The position numbers and the translations under genes are program-made. Under the pieces are notes generated by a model. The model searched no databases. It was not told the DNA's origin and worked only from the letters and a program-made list of their open reading frames with translations. From CAWJMN01 sp963844055 (GTDB lineage Bacteria > Planctomycetota > Planctomycetia > Pirellulales > Pirellulaceae), in NCBI GenBank assembly GCA_963844055.1, contig CAWJMN010000002.1:1054001-1118000 (forward strand): a DNA stretch of 64,000 nt, written 5' to 3'. Shown here in pieces: positions 34,101 to 42,601 of the stretch; the stretch's first letter is position 1; every line of letters starts with the position of its first letter.

Positions 34101-34595
34101 AGCCAGTTCCAACCGTTCCAAAATGAAGTGATCGACGGGGCTGGTGCACCATTCTGGATGCTTTACCGCAGGAAGTGGATGCTTCACCGGGCGTTGATAG
34201 GACCAATGGGGCGCGTAGGAGGCCCCTTCTTCAATCCAGCGGGTGAGCAACTTCTTTTGCGCGTCGGTCAGCGTGATACCGGTTTCGGCCGGCGGCATTT
34301 GCTCCGCCGGGTCGGTCGCATGAATACGCTTGACCAGCGCGCTCAGCTTCGGATCACCAGGAACGATCGCGGTTTCCCCCGATTCTAGTTTGGCCTGCGC
34401 GGCATCCCCATGATCCAGGCGCAAACCAGCCGATCGGTGCTCTTCGTCCGGCCCATGGCAGGCAAAGCACTTCTTGGCCAAGATCGGCCGAATCTCGCGA
34501 TTGAAGTCCACCTTCTCTTGGGCACCCAAGGGACTTACCAGCGCACAAATACCCGCCAGCCAAGCCAACACGGGAACAAAAGCTCGTTGCATCAT
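31119..34595 (-). CDS. PSD1 and planctomycete cytochrome C domain protein (DUF1549/DUF1553)
   Basis: This protein has 1158 residues from the first ATG of the MM pair at 34595; an upstream GTG at 34625 is unlikely. A Sec signal ends near GAQEKVDF. The first domain is the planctomycete cytochrome C with CFACH (43-47). A DUF1549 domain follows (SLDLRGLPPTPAEV, WLDQARYADSRGYGSD) with a second haem motif CAKCH around residue 332. In the middle, about residues 500-650, is an F5/8 type C-like (discoidin) module (NPWWEVDLGSAQPIDRVVIW). The end is DUF1553/PSD1 (RLGMARWIVSRDNPLTSRV, RLEAEMVRDQALSLAGLLS, RTNTPLQAFVTMNDPVYVEA). It probably binds haem and polysaccharide outside the membrane; its reaction is unknown. 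Confidence 0.93.
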   Translation of the reverse strand: MMQRAFVPVLAWLAGICALVSPLGAQEKVDFNREIRPILAKKCFACHGPDEEHRSAGLRLDHGDAAQAKLESGETAIVPGDPKLSALVKRIHATDPAEQMPPAETGITLTDAQKKLLTRWIEEGASYAPHWSYQRPVKHPLPAVKHPEWCTSPVDHFILERLELAGIKPGPIADKYALIRRASLDLRGLPPTPAEVTQFVNDSDPKAYEKLLDRFLADPAYGERWARVWLDQARYADSRGYGSDPLRPNIWPYRDWVIKAFNNNLPYDQFTIEQLAGDLLPNATVDQKVATAFHRNTMTNTEGGTDDEEFRVVAVKDRVDTTMQVWMGVTIGCAKCHSHKYDPITQKEYYQFYAMFNQTADSDKGDEFPLMDVPSSEYQEAVKKINEKIAGLQKQLQTSTPELVAAQSEWEKSLAGVSTWQTLALDKAEAASGAELVSQPDGSRLAQGKLADTDVYTLSGVTNLAEITAFRLEALADPTLPGQGPGRSSNGNFVLSRIGITAEDANAKTSKPMARFLRVEMPGDNKYLHFAEAQVFVGEENIARKGKATQSSVDYEGPPELAIDGNTSGEYFAAKSTIHTKAESNPWWEVDLGSAQPIDRVVIWNRTDGGTEARIAGFRLLLLDENRKPLWQESPPEVPKPSSTFSPTGVVSVALTTASADYSQPSFDVASAIGKGSLTDTGWAVGGSLGKNHEAVFLPSTPVKVAANTRLSLTLTQNFKMASHLLGRFRVSISDNPAMRTRALVPADILALVDVPVANRTPEQMEKLADYYRGVAPALQPIREQIAQAEKSRPPVPNVPVMLELEEGKRRTTAIMIKGNFLSKGEVVEPALPAALHALPKGEAANRLGMARWIVSRDNPLTSRVAVNRLWSQLFGVGIVETEEDFGIQGELPTHPELLDWMAVEFMDKGWDMKGMLKTLMLSKTYMQSSHVTPESLEKDPRNRLLSRGPRFRLEAEMVRDQALSLAGLLSKKMYGPSVFPPQPDGLWQAAFNGERTWSTSPGEDKYRRGVYVFWRRTIPYPSMTTFDAPSREICSMRRIRTNTPLQAFVTMNDPVYVEAAQGLARRILKEGGADAKSQAAFALSLCLSRPATPQQIETVVGLLESEKGHYKADPAAAKKMATEFAGALPEGMNEVEAAAWTVVSNILLNMDGVLMKG

Positions 34596-34641
34596 GTCAC
34601 TACTCAAAAATCGGTTGACAATCACCCATCAATCAACTTTG

Positions 34642-34669
34642 ATTATAGCACGCCCCAAGGGAGTTCCAA
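34642..34669 (-). promoter_or_regulatory. Sigma70-type promoter of the PSD1 gene
   Basis: On the minus strand TTGGAA (plus 34664-34669) and a perfect TATAAT (plus 34642-34647) are 16 bases apart. The start would be about 40 bases before the ATG at 34595. Confidence 0.65.
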
Positions 34670-34790
34670 TCATGTTATTCTGGGCGTAATTCCTGCCCTT
34701 CGCCCGTTTCGTTTTTGCTGTGGTCGCATCTGCCAGGTGCAAATCTGCGTCTTGAGACGTTCCCTTCTTTCCTTGCCGAGCCCTCGAATC

Positions 34791-36215
34791 ATGAGCATCC
34801 ATCTATTGCAGTCCGGCTGCCCTATTCAATCGCCACTTAGCCTTGGATTATGGGCCAGCATCTGGTTAACGCTGCTGCTGGCGGTGCAAATCGGTGCCGC
34901 GCAAGACAAGCCTGCAACCGCCTTTGAGCTGGCGACTTTTTCGGCCGACATCACGCCTCCGATTGGGCATCCACTTTTGGGAGGCCTCATCGCTCCAGCC
35001 AAGACCATCAAAGATCCGCTGGCCTGCAAAGGGGCGGTCCTGCTTGGTGGAGAAAAGCCGATTGTCATCGTGTCGCTGGATTGGTGCGAACTGCGTAACG
35101 ATGCCTACGACAAGATGCGCGACATTCTGGCCGAAGCAGCAGGCACCTCGCGCGTGCATGTACTGCTAACCTGCGTGCATCAGCATGATGCCCCCTACTG
35201 CGACATTACGGCCAACTCGCTTGTGACGGCGGCAGGCCTTAAAGACGCCATGTTTGATCCCGCCTTTTTCGATTCCACGGCCAGCACCTTGGCCACCGCA
35301 CTAAAGAAGAGCCTTGAGACCAAGCAGGTGATCACGCACTACGGCATGGGACAAGCCAAAGTGGACAAGGTCGCCAGCAATCGACGGGTCATGTATTCCG
35401 ATGGCAAGGCCCGTTTTTCTCGCTACAGCCTGACGCGAGATCCCGCGATCCGCTCGGCCGAGCCTGGCCTGATCGACCCGTTTCTCAAGACGCTTAGCTT
35501 TTGGAACGGTGACAAGCCGGTCGCAGCCATTAGCATCTATGCCACGCATCCCATGAGTTACTACGGCAAGGGAGAAGTCAGCTACGATTTTCCTGGCATT
35601 GCCCGAGATATGCGGCAACGTGCCCTCCCCGAAGTTTTTCAGATGTACGTCAGCGGTTGCAGCGGTGACGTAGTAGCCGGAAAATACAATGACGGCAACG
35701 AAGCGGCTCGTCACGATTTGGCCCAGCGTCTTTCCAATGCCATGGAAGAAGCCTGGAAGGCAACCAAAAAGGAACCACTAACAACGATTGGCTTTCGCTC
35801 GACGCCGCTTGAGCTGATTCCCCCGGATGAAGGCGATCTTTCCACCAAGGAACTGCAAGAGACCTTAGACGACGCCAAGGCAACGCCTAACCAACGCATT
35901 GATGCCGCCATGGGCCTTAGCTATCGCAAGCGTTGCCTCGCTGGCCAAGCGATTGACGTTCCGCTAATCGATCTGGGAAAGGCCAAGTACCTCGTGTTGC
36001 CAGCCGAGATGTTTGTGGCCTATCAACTGGAAGCGCAAAAGATTGATCCAGAGACCTTCTTATGCGTTGCCGGGTTTGGCGAATGTGCACCCGGCTACAT
36101 CCCTTCGGACTCCGCCCGAAAAGAGGGATTCCTCGCAGAACACCACTACAGCTGGGTTCCTGCGGATGCCGAGGAAAAAATATTAGCTGCGTTACGAAAA
36201 ATTCTACGGCCTTAG
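34791..36215 (+). CDS. Neutral/alkaline ceramidase-like N-terminal domain protein, exported
   Basis: This protein has 474 residues from the ATG at 34791, after which a signal peptide runs to about residue 38 (SIWLTLLLAVQIGAAQ). ATFSADITPPIGHPLLGG is the classic opening of the neutral/alkaline non-lysosomal ceramidase domain. VLLTCVHQHDAP, GDKPVAAISIYATHPMSY and MYVSGCSGDVVAGKYN give the zinc ligands and the SGxxGD-type region. Only the catalytic N-terminal half of true ceramidases seems present, and planctomycete members may act on other amides. A weak ribosome-binding site precedes the ATG. It diverges from the PSD1 gene. Confidence 0.85.
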   Translation: MSIHLLQSGCPIQSPLSLGLWASIWLTLLLAVQIGAAQDKPATAFELATFSADITPPIGHPLLGGLIAPAKTIKDPLACKGAVLLGGEKPIVIVSLDWCELRNDAYDKMRDILAEAAGTSRVHVLLTCVHQHDAPYCDITANSLVTAAGLKDAMFDPAFFDSTASTLATALKKSLETKQVITHYGMGQAKVDKVASNRRVMYSDGKARFSRYSLTRDPAIRSAEPGLIDPFLKTLSFWNGDKPVAAISIYATHPMSYYGKGEVSYDFPGIARDMRQRALPEVFQMYVSGCSGDVVAGKYNDGNEAARHDLAQRLSNAMEEAWKATKKEPLTTIGFRSTPLELIPPDEGDLSTKELQETLDDAKATPNQRIDAAMGLSYRKRCLAGQAIDVPLIDLGKAKYLVLPAEMFVAYQLEAQKIDPETFLCVAGFGECAPGYIPSDSARKEGFLAEHHYSWVPADAEEKILAALRKILRP

Positions 36216-36426
36216 TCTTTTGCGGTTGTCCACTAAGGGCTGGTTACGATTATGACGGTAAGACCAGGCAGGGTCGATAGCTTTCCCGAATTGCCGATAG
36301 GCCTGATCTCAAATCAACCATGTAGCGAATTCAAAATGACCGATACTGCATCTAGGTTGCTAACGATCTCCTTTGATATTCAAGCAAGCTGTTGATGAAT
36401 TGCCCCTCATCAGCGGTAACGTTGAT

Positions 36427-36463
36427 GCGAGCCGCAAAGAAATTGCCCTTCTGTGCGGCTCGC
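36427..36463 (+). terminator. Hairpin downstream of the ceramidase-like gene
   Basis: GCGAGCCGCA (36427-36436) and TGCGGCTCGC (36454-36463) form a perfect 10-bp stem. The sequence after it is TCTATTTCTTGG, moderately T-rich. It is about 210 bases past the stop, so it could end either a long 3' region or an unknown small RNA. Confidence 0.45.
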
Positions 36464-36914
36464 TCTATTTCTTGGCTCAGCCTCGCGGCCTTCTGCAACG
36501 CAAACTCTCGCTAGGCGATACGGGTTAACTCTCTGTCGTGTAACGCGGCATTACACATTGCCAACCGCCACGATATCTGAATGGATTTATGCGGACCGGC
36601 GCAAGTCAGCGTTTGGGGGGGCGATTTTCTAACAAGGCCTGATACTAGCTACCGAAGACAGCATTGACGCCCGACTTGGCTAACGACTGTCACGGGGCAA
36701 CATAGAGGCAGTCGAAGGCAGGCCGGGCGTTTGCAATCATCTCCCCATTTATATCGCCAAGGCTGGCTCAGAGACTTATCCACTAGGGATTGGAGGAACC
36801 CAATCCCTACAGGTTTCGGGGCAAGAGAAAAGAGGCGATGAAAGCAAATCCACTCGGCAGGTGGGTCCGCTTTCAGTGGCAAATGGTTGACGCGTGGGCA
36901 AGCGCGAAAAACGA

Positions 36915-36955
36915 CAGCCGAGCTGGCGAAAGCCTACCTCGGCTGCTTTTCTTTC
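36915..36955. terminator. Bidirectional terminator downstream of the response regulator
   Basis: CAGCCGAG (36915-36922) pairs with CTCGGCTG (36938-36945). The plus strand continues CTTTTCTTTCTT and the minus strand continues TCGTTTTTCG, so it can stop transcripts both ways. The minus-strand regulator gene ends about 80 bases away. Confidence 0.7.
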
Positions 36956-37026
36956 TTGAGGAGATGGGGCGTCAACAACATGTGGCATGAAGGCAAACGC
37001 GTGTCTTCCAGCGTGAGCAGCTGCTA

Positions 37027-37584
37027 CTAGGCCATGGGCATCTTCAGCCCATTGATCGCTTGCATCGTGCGAGCCAAACGAGAAGCTGTTGCCGAAGCGT
37101 GTGCCGCGGGGTTTGCCATGGGGCTAGGCGTGCCGTGGGCCGTATGGACCGGTGAATGTTCCGCCTGCAACTGCTGGACGCGGGAATGGACCAAGTGCGG
37201 CATCCACAAGGCGCGGCCTACCACCTCAATCAGTACCGTGGGATCAAAGGGCTTACGCAGGAAGTAGGCTCCCCCCATCTCTTCCGATTTACGGATGATG
37301 TCGGGACCTTGCGCGGATGACATAAACATCAGCGGCACATCTTCCATGCCGGTCATTTGCACAAGGTCTTGGCACAGTTCCATGCCACTTTCGCCGGCCA
37401 GCGAAACATCGCAAATGATCAGGTCGAGTGCATTTCCCTGAGCAGCCTTGACGGCCGTCTCCCGGTTACGGGCGCACAAGCACTCATAACCCGACATGTT
37501 CAAAACGGCCGCGATTCCCGTCAACATGATGGGATCGTGGTCGATGATCAGAATGGTTGCCGTCTCGTGCGAGAAATTGTTCAT
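37027..37584 (-). CDS. Single-domain response regulator
   Basis: The 185-residue protein has one receiver domain (residues about 10-128) and a 55-residue tail rich in Ala, His, Ser and Pro. The phosphoacceptor is D59 (LIICDVSLAGESG), the acidic pair is around residues 15-17 (IIDHDP), the conserved hydroxyl residue is S89 or S90 and the lysine is K111 (FLRKPFD). There is no DNA-binding or enzymatic output domain, so it probably signals through protein contact. No histidine kinase gene is in the window, making it an orphan regulator. No clear ribosome-binding site is visible. Confidence 0.9.
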   Translation of the reverse strand: MNNFSHETATILIIDHDPIMLTGIAAVLNMSGYECLCARNRETAVKAAQGNALDLIICDVSLAGESGMELCQDLVQMTGMEDVPLMFMSSAQGPDIIRKSEEMGGAYFLRKPFDPTVLIEVVGRALWMPHLVHSRVQQLQAEHSPVHTAHGTPSPMANPAAHASATASRLARTMQAINGLKMPMA

Positions 37585-37911
37585 CGAAGTGGTTTCGCAG
37601 TCGGGTCACGACGCGATCGGAAAAGGCCGCCACTCCATCGGCATGGGCTTTCCTCGATCCAAAACGGGCGAGCGGGATCGAGGCTTCCTGGTCTCTCTTC
37701 TATCATCGGCCCATCACCAACTACGCACACAGAAAATATCCCGCGAGCAACATAGCCGCTACAGCCACTACAACCAGAACGGTAGTGGAGCCATCTCGTT
37801 CACAGGCTTCGGCCCGTATCGCCCGATATTCGGCACTGAACGGAATTGGCCGGGCATTCAGGCTACCGGCCTTGCGAGGGCAAATGTCATTGAAACAGAA
37901 GAACGCGCGAA
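37585..37911. other. Intergenic region
   Basis: This is a spacer between the response regulator and the RraA-like gene on the same strand. It contains a short run of CCGCTACAGCCACTACAACC-like triplet pattern near 37756-37772. No hairpin with a T tail or coding frame is supported. Confidence 0.35.
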
Positions 37912-38640
37912 CTAGCGTTTTCTCGAGACCCGTTTGGTCAATGCGGCGACGACCGCTTGGAATTCGTTACGCAGCTCGGCATAACGCTTGGCCGATTTGG
38001 GCTCGCTCGACTTCACGTACTTGAGGACGATGTCTTCGGCCGCCAAGAACTCGGGGGAGATGTCCGCGACCTCTGCCGCGATATCTAGCGGGATGTTTGT
38101 CACACCGTTGGCATCGCCGTGCAGCAGGTCCCCTTGGTTTACCATCAGGCCGCCGACACGGACCGGCATCCCCAGGTGTAGCAGATGGCAATAGCCATGT
38201 GAACAAATGGTAGAGCCTGTGAACGTCGGATACTTTAGCGGCGCGATCTGCTGAATGTCGCGGCCGGCTCCGTTCGTGACCAGCCCTACGCTGCCAAAGG
38301 CTTGGTAGCTAGAGCACATCACCTCGCCAAAGACGGCCGAGACCGGCGCATCATCCAGATCTTGGAAGACGACGACCGAAGGACCAGGAAGTGAAGCGAA
38401 CTGTTCTAGTTGTGCTTGGATGCTACCGTAGGCATCCCCTTTGCCCGGCGGGGCGTCGCTACGAAAGCTGGCGGTACACGCAAAGCCCACCATCGGAGGC
38501 AGATCGGGATAGTCTGCCTTGACCCGACCATCCATGTAACCTTGATTACGTGGCCGAACGTCAAACAGCTCGATCACGTTGCAAATGGTTGGCGTGTCTA
38601 CCTTGGCCAACTTACTTAGCAGCGAAGCCATGTCTTGCAT
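37912..38640 (-). CDS. RraA / HMG-aldolase family protein
   Basis: This protein has 242 residues from the ATG at 38640, chosen because GGGGAG stands ten bases upstream; a longer frame begins at a GTG at 38712 that overlaps the stop of glnA. The core is the RraA-like fold: VDTPTICNVIELF at the start, FGEVMCSSYQAFGSVGLVTNGAGRDI with the Arg-Asp pair, and VNQGDLLHGDANGVTNIP. Relatives are 4-hydroxy-4-methyl-2-oxoglutarate / oxaloacetate aldolases or RNase E inhibitors, and motifs favour an aldolase-like or isomerase-like enzyme. It lies 71 bases downstream of glnA and may be cotranscribed, which would suggest a link to 2-oxoacid supply, an inference. Confidence 0.85.
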   Translation of the reverse strand: MQDMASLLSKLAKVDTPTICNVIELFDVRPRNQGYMDGRVKADYPDLPPMVGFACTASFRSDAPPGKGDAYGSIQAQLEQFASLPGPSVVVFQDLDDAPVSAVFGEVMCSSYQAFGSVGLVTNGAGRDIQQIAPLKYPTFTGSTICSHGYCHLLHLGMPVRVGGLMVNQGDLLHGDANGVTNIPLDIAAEVADISPEFLAAEDIVLKYVKSSEPKSAKRYAELRNEFQAVVAALTKRVSRKR

Positions 38641-38711
38641 TAGCGCAAACTCCCCTTGGGCAGCAAACCTATCACGCAGTAACGCCGGCAACTTGGAAAG
38701 TTGCTTCGGCA

Positions 38712-40124
38712 CTAAACGTCATAGTACATGCAAAACTCATAGGGGTGGGGGCGGAGGCGAATGGCATCGACCTCATTCTTCCGCTTGTAGTTCACCCAGG
38801 TGGAGATCACATCCGGCGTGAAGACATCGTCTTTCAGCAAGAATTCATGGTCCTTTTCCAAGGCCTTGAGCGCCTCTTCCAGCGAACCGGGACATTGCGG
38901 CACATCGGCCAGCTCTTTGGGCGACAGCTCGAACAGGTCCTTATCAACCGGGGCCGGCGGATTGAGCTTCAATTGAATGCCATCGATGGCCGCCATCAAA
39001 ATAGCAGCGAAGGCGAGGTACGGATTGCAGCTTGGGTCAGGCGAACGGAATTCAACCCGCTTGGCCTGCGGACTTTGGCTGTACATCGGAATCCGGCAGG
39101 CGGCCGAACGGTTCCGCTGCGAATAAACCAAGTTCACCGGAGCTTCGTACCCTGGTACCAAACGCTTGTAGCTGTTGGTGGTGGGATTGGTTAGCGCCAG
39201 CAGCGCAGGAGCATGCCGCAAAATGCCACCAATGGCATACAGGGCCATTTCGCTGAGCCCCGCATAGCCACGCCCGGCAAACAGGGGCTCATTGTTTTTC
39301 CATAAGGAGAAATGCGTATGCATGCCGCTGCCATTGTCGCCGTAGATCGGCTTTGGCATGAATGTGGCTGTCTTTCCGCGACGACGCGCGACGTTGCGCA
39401 CGATGTATTTGTAGGTCATCATCCAGTCGGCCATTTTGAGCAACGGCTGGAATCGCAAATCGATCTCACATTGGCCTGCAGTCGCCACTTCATGATGCTG
39501 CGCCTCGACATCGAGGTCGCAATCGATCATGGTCTGCATCATCTCGTTGCGCAGATCCATCAACTGATCGGCAGGTGGGCAAGGGAAGTAGCCCCCTTTG
39601 GTCCGCACCTTATAGCCCAGGTTAGGCTGCTCATTTCGACCACGATTCCACGCCCCTTCGCTGCTATCCAAGTGATAGTAGCCTTCATTGGCGTTTTGAT
39701 CGAATCGCACATCATCAAACACGAAGAACTCCGCCTCGGGGCCAAAGAAGGCCGTGTCGGCGATGCCGGTGCTGCGCAGATAGTTGGCGGCCTTCACCGC
39801 AATGTTTCGCGGATCGCGCGAGTACGGTTCGCCCCGTAGCGGATCGGAGATGGAACAGATCAGCGCAAGCGTAGGGAGCGCGGCAAAGGGATCTAAAAAC
39901 GCGGTCTCACTCATCGGGATCGCAAGCATGTCACTTTCGTGAATCGCTTGCCAGCCACGGATGCTTGAGCCGTCAAACCCTAGGCCATCTTCAAAGAGGT
40001 CTTCATTGAGGCGACTAACCGGAATCGTGAGGTGATGCCACGTTCCCAATAGATCGCAGAAACGAAGGTCCACAGCCTTCACGTCTTTTTCACGACAGAG
40101 CGCCAGCACTTCGCGAGGAGTCAT
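38712..40124 (-). CDS. glnA: Glutamine synthetase type I
   Basis: This protein has 470 residues from the ATG at 40124. That start gives MTPREVLALCREKDVKAVDL, aligning with other GSI proteins, and AAGG lies nine bases before it; an ATG at 40166 would add 14 residues. The enzyme makes glutamine from glutamate, ammonia and ATP as a dodecamer. Key motifs: GLGFDGSSIRGW, EAEFFVFDDVRF, GDNGSGMHTHFSLWKN, NPTTNSYKRLVPGYEAPV and RIPMYSQSPQAKRVEFRSPD. At the adenylylation site the sequence is DLFELSPKEL, with F398 where E. coli has the modified tyrosine, so GlnE-type control cannot occur. A terminator separates it from the type III enzyme upstream. Confidence 0.95.
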   Translation of the reverse strand: MTPREVLALCREKDVKAVDLRFCDLLGTWHHLTIPVSRLNEDLFEDGLGFDGSSIRGWQAIHESDMLAIPMSETAFLDPFAALPTLALICSISDPLRGEPYSRDPRNIAVKAANYLRSTGIADTAFFGPEAEFFVFDDVRFDQNANEGYYHLDSSEGAWNRGRNEQPNLGYKVRTKGGYFPCPPADQLMDLRNEMMQTMIDCDLDVEAQHHEVATAGQCEIDLRFQPLLKMADWMMTYKYIVRNVARRRGKTATFMPKPIYGDNGSGMHTHFSLWKNNEPLFAGRGYAGLSEMALYAIGGILRHAPALLALTNPTTNSYKRLVPGYEAPVNLVYSQRNRSAACRIPMYSQSPQAKRVEFRSPDPSCNPYLAFAAILMAAIDGIQLKLNPPAPVDKDLFELSPKELADVPQCPGSLEEALKALEKDHEFLLKDDVFTPDVISTWVNYKRKNEVDAIRLRPHPYEFCMYYDV

Positions 40125-40234
40125 TACCATCCGCCTTGTAGATGATTTGCGAATCTCGAAGTTCATTGCACTTAAACCTACGAGCCAACACAACAGAGTA
40201 ATCCCTAACGGGCTGTGCTTGCAGGCATGATGGC

Positions 40235-40271
40235 AAAAAAATAGCGAGAGGCCGTCAAAGAAGCCTCCCGC
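40235..40271 (-). terminator. Terminator between the two glutamine synthetase genes
   Basis: On the minus strand GCGGGAGGC and GCCTCTCGC (plus 40263-40271 and 40244-40252) pair with one G-U wobble. They are followed by TATTTTTTT (plus 40235-40243). A second hairpin, CGCACGGC (40358-40365) with GCCGTGCG (40373-40380), lies upstream. Confidence 0.85.
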
Positions 40272-40417
40272 TTTACTAGTTTTGCCGGGAATACATGCGC
40301 CTAAAGCCCTCTTTCGGAATAACCCAACAAAGTGGCCTACCCCCTGCGAGGAGCTATCGCACGGCTTTTTGGGCCGTGCGACCATGCATCCCTATTTAAA
40401 TCAAGCAGCACAACGGC

Positions 40418-42601
40418 TTACTTGATGAACAACATTTCTTGATAGGTTGGCAGTGGCCATAGATCGTCGGCCACCAAACCTTCCAACTGGTCAGCGTATT
40501 CACGTACCTTCGCCATCGCAGGAACGATTGCGTCGTTGTAGTGCTTCGCTTCTTCCAGAACGTTGGCAGCACCGTGGTGAGCCAACGCCTTTTCCAAAGC
40601 GACCGTGCTATCTTGGATCCCCTTCACCAAACGAGTCATCTCGTCCAAGGTGTCGGTATCAAAGGTATAGCCCAGAGCCTTCAGGCTGGTGCAAGTCGAA
40701 GCCAATTCCCCTTGGTAACGAACAGCAGCAGGGAAGATCGACGTGCGAGCAATCTCGATCATCAACCGGGCCTCGGTTGCAATCGTCTTCACGTATTGCT
40801 CGAGGTAGATGTCTTGACGGCTGGCGGTTTCACGTGGGGTCAGAACGCCGTACTTGTCAAAGACAGCGATGACTTCTGGTTCCGTCAATTGTGGCAAGGC
40901 ATCAACAGTCGTCTTCAGGTTGAGCAAGCCACGCTTGGCAGCTTCATCATGCCACTCTTGCGAGTAACCGTTGCCGTTGAACACCACAGCGCTGTGCTTG
41001 GTGTAGAGTTCTTGCAGCAGCTTTTCAACAGCGGCTGGCAACTTGGCGATGTCGCCACCGGTGGACTTCTCCAGATCGGTTGCGATGTAGTCGAGCGATT
41101 CTGCCACGATCGTATTGAGGGCCACCAATGGACCGCCAATCGTTTGGCTGGAGCCGACAGCACGGAATTCGAACTTGTTGCCGGTGAAGGCAAACGGGCT
41201 GGTACGGTTACGATCGCCAGCATGCTTTGGCAATGGTGGCAGCGTATCCACACCGACCGACAAGTGGCCTGGTTGCTTCGACGACTTAGCGCCACCGGAC
41301 TTGATCTGCTCGAACACATCGTTGAGCTGTTCGCCCAAGAAGATCGAGATGATCGCTGGAGGAGCTTCGTTCGCACCGAGGCGGTGATCATTGTTGGCCG
41401 TGGCCACAACCGCACGAAGCAAACCACCGAACTTATGCACAGCGCGAATAACGGCAGCGCAGAAGACGAGGAACTGCATGTTGGAGTGAGGCGTGTCACC
41501 TGGTTCGAGCAAGTTGCCTTGCGTCGAGTTACCCAGCGACCAGTTCAAGTGCTTACCCGAACCGTTAACGCCAGCAAAGGGCTTCTCGTGCAGCAAGCAT
41601 TCCATGCCGTACTTGTTGGCCACCTTACGCAGCATCAGCATGACCAATTGTTGATGGTCAGCAGCGACGTTGGCATTTTCATAAACAGGGGCTAGTTCGT
41701 ATTGCGAAGGAGCCACTTCATTGTGGCGAGTCTTCACGGGAATGCCCAGCTTGTACAGTTCACGTTCGGTATCCAGCATGCATGCTAGAACGCGATCAGG
41801 AATCGCACCGAAGTATTGGTCTTCGAATTCTTGTCCCTTAGGAGGCTTGGCACCAAACAAGGAACGCGAAGCATTCAGGATGTCAGGACGTGCGAAGTAG
41901 AAGTTGCGGTCGATCAAGAAGTATTCTTGTTCTGCACCAGCCGACGAAGAGACCATCGTCGTGTTCTTATGGCCAAACAACTTCAAGATACGTTGGGCTT
42001 GGGTATTCAAAGCCTTCATCGAACGCAGAAGAGGAGTCTTCTTGTCGAGGGCTTCACCCGTCCACGAAACAAATGCCGTGGGAATGCACAGCGTCGTACC
42101 GTTGGGATTTTCCAAGATGTAAGCAGGGCTGGTCACGTCCCAAGCGGTGTAACCACGAGCTTCGAACGTGGCACGAATGCCGCCCGAGGGGAAGCTGGAA
42201 GCATCGGGTTCGCCTTGGACCAGCTGATTGCCGGTGAATTCCGCGATGGCCTTGCCATCACCTTCTGGCGAAAGAAAGCTATCGTGCTTTTCAGCGGTCA
42301 ACCCGGTGAGTGGTTGGAAAACGTGAGCGTAGTGGGTAACACCCTTCTCCAGAGCCCAATCCTTCATGGCCGAAGCAACGACATCGGCTACGGAGCCATC
42401 CAGAACGGAGCCCGTTTCGATGGTCTTCTTCAGGGTCTTGAAAATTGGCTTGGGAAGACGCTTTTGCATCTCGCCAATGGAGAAGACATTGCAACCGAAA
42501 AGTTCGCTGGAAGACTTTGCCTTAAAGTCAATTGGTGGGTCGCTTGGCTGATAATTTGTAACCGCCGAAATCGCCTGTTGACGTGCTTTACTACCACTCA
42601 C
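40418..42601 (-). CDS. glnN: Glutamine synthetase type III
   Basis: This protein has 727 residues from the GTG at 42601, preceded by TAGGAG at 11 bases; the frame continues 5' into unrelated sequence. SGSKARQQAISAVTNY and IFGCNVF-like LFGCNVFSIGEMQKRLPKP are the typical start of a GSIII. The signature region is present: SSAGAEQEYFLID, KTRHNEVAPSQYELAPVYE, LLHEKPFAGVNGSGKHLNWS and NDHRLGANEAPPAIIS, with FEFRAVGSSQTIGGPLVALN near the end. It catalyses ammonia assimilation like GlnA but forms a different oligomer and uses other control. Having both types side by side suggests different regulation by nitrogen state, an inference. Confidence 0.94.
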   Translation of the reverse strand: MSGSKARQQAISAVTNYQPSDPPIDFKAKSSSELFGCNVFSIGEMQKRLPKPIFKTLKKTIETGSVLDGSVADVVASAMKDWALEKGVTHYAHVFQPLTGLTAEKHDSFLSPEGDGKAIAEFTGNQLVQGEPDASSFPSGGIRATFEARGYTAWDVTSPAYILENPNGTTLCIPTAFVSWTGEALDKKTPLLRSMKALNTQAQRILKLFGHKNTTMVSSSAGAEQEYFLIDRNFYFARPDILNASRSLFGAKPPKGQEFEDQYFGAIPDRVLACMLDTERELYKLGIPVKTRHNEVAPSQYELAPVYENANVAADHQQLVMLMLRKVANKYGMECLLHEKPFAGVNGSGKHLNWSLGNSTQGNLLEPGDTPHSNMQFLVFCAAVIRAVHKFGGLLRAVVATANNDHRLGANEAPPAIISIFLGEQLNDVFEQIKSGGAKSSKQPGHLSVGVDTLPPLPKHAGDRNRTSPFAFTGNKFEFRAVGSSQTIGGPLVALNTIVAESLDYIATDLEKSTGGDIAKLPAAVEKLLQELYTKHSAVVFNGNGYSQEWHDEAAKRGLLNLKTTVDALPQLTEPEVIAVFDKYGVLTPRETASRQDIYLEQYVKTIATEARLMIEIARTSIFPAAVRYQGELASTCTSLKALGYTFDTDTLDEMTRLVKGIQDSTVALEKALAHHGAANVLEEAKHYNDAIVPAMAKVREYADQLEGLVADDLWPLPTYQEMLFIK

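Larger units (their letters stand above)
36216..37026. other. 810-base intergenic region with three hairpins
   Basis: No supported gene lies in this stretch. It holds a 10-bp perfect hairpin at 36427-36463, another 10-bp hairpin at 36784-36809 (TAGGGATTGG with CCAATCCCTA), and a terminator at 36915-36945. A frame of 66 residues at 36790-36990 runs through the terminator and is not accepted. The unusual length and hairpin density make an unannotated RNA possible. Confidence 0.45.

Noticed and set aside
36790..36990. A 66-residue frame in the large intergenic region
   Set aside because: It runs through a bidirectional terminator and a hairpin, and has no protein character.
40541..41695. A 384-residue plus-strand frame opposite the type III glutamine synthetase
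   Set aside because: The synthetase signature is complete on the minus strand, and the opposite frame shows no family motif.
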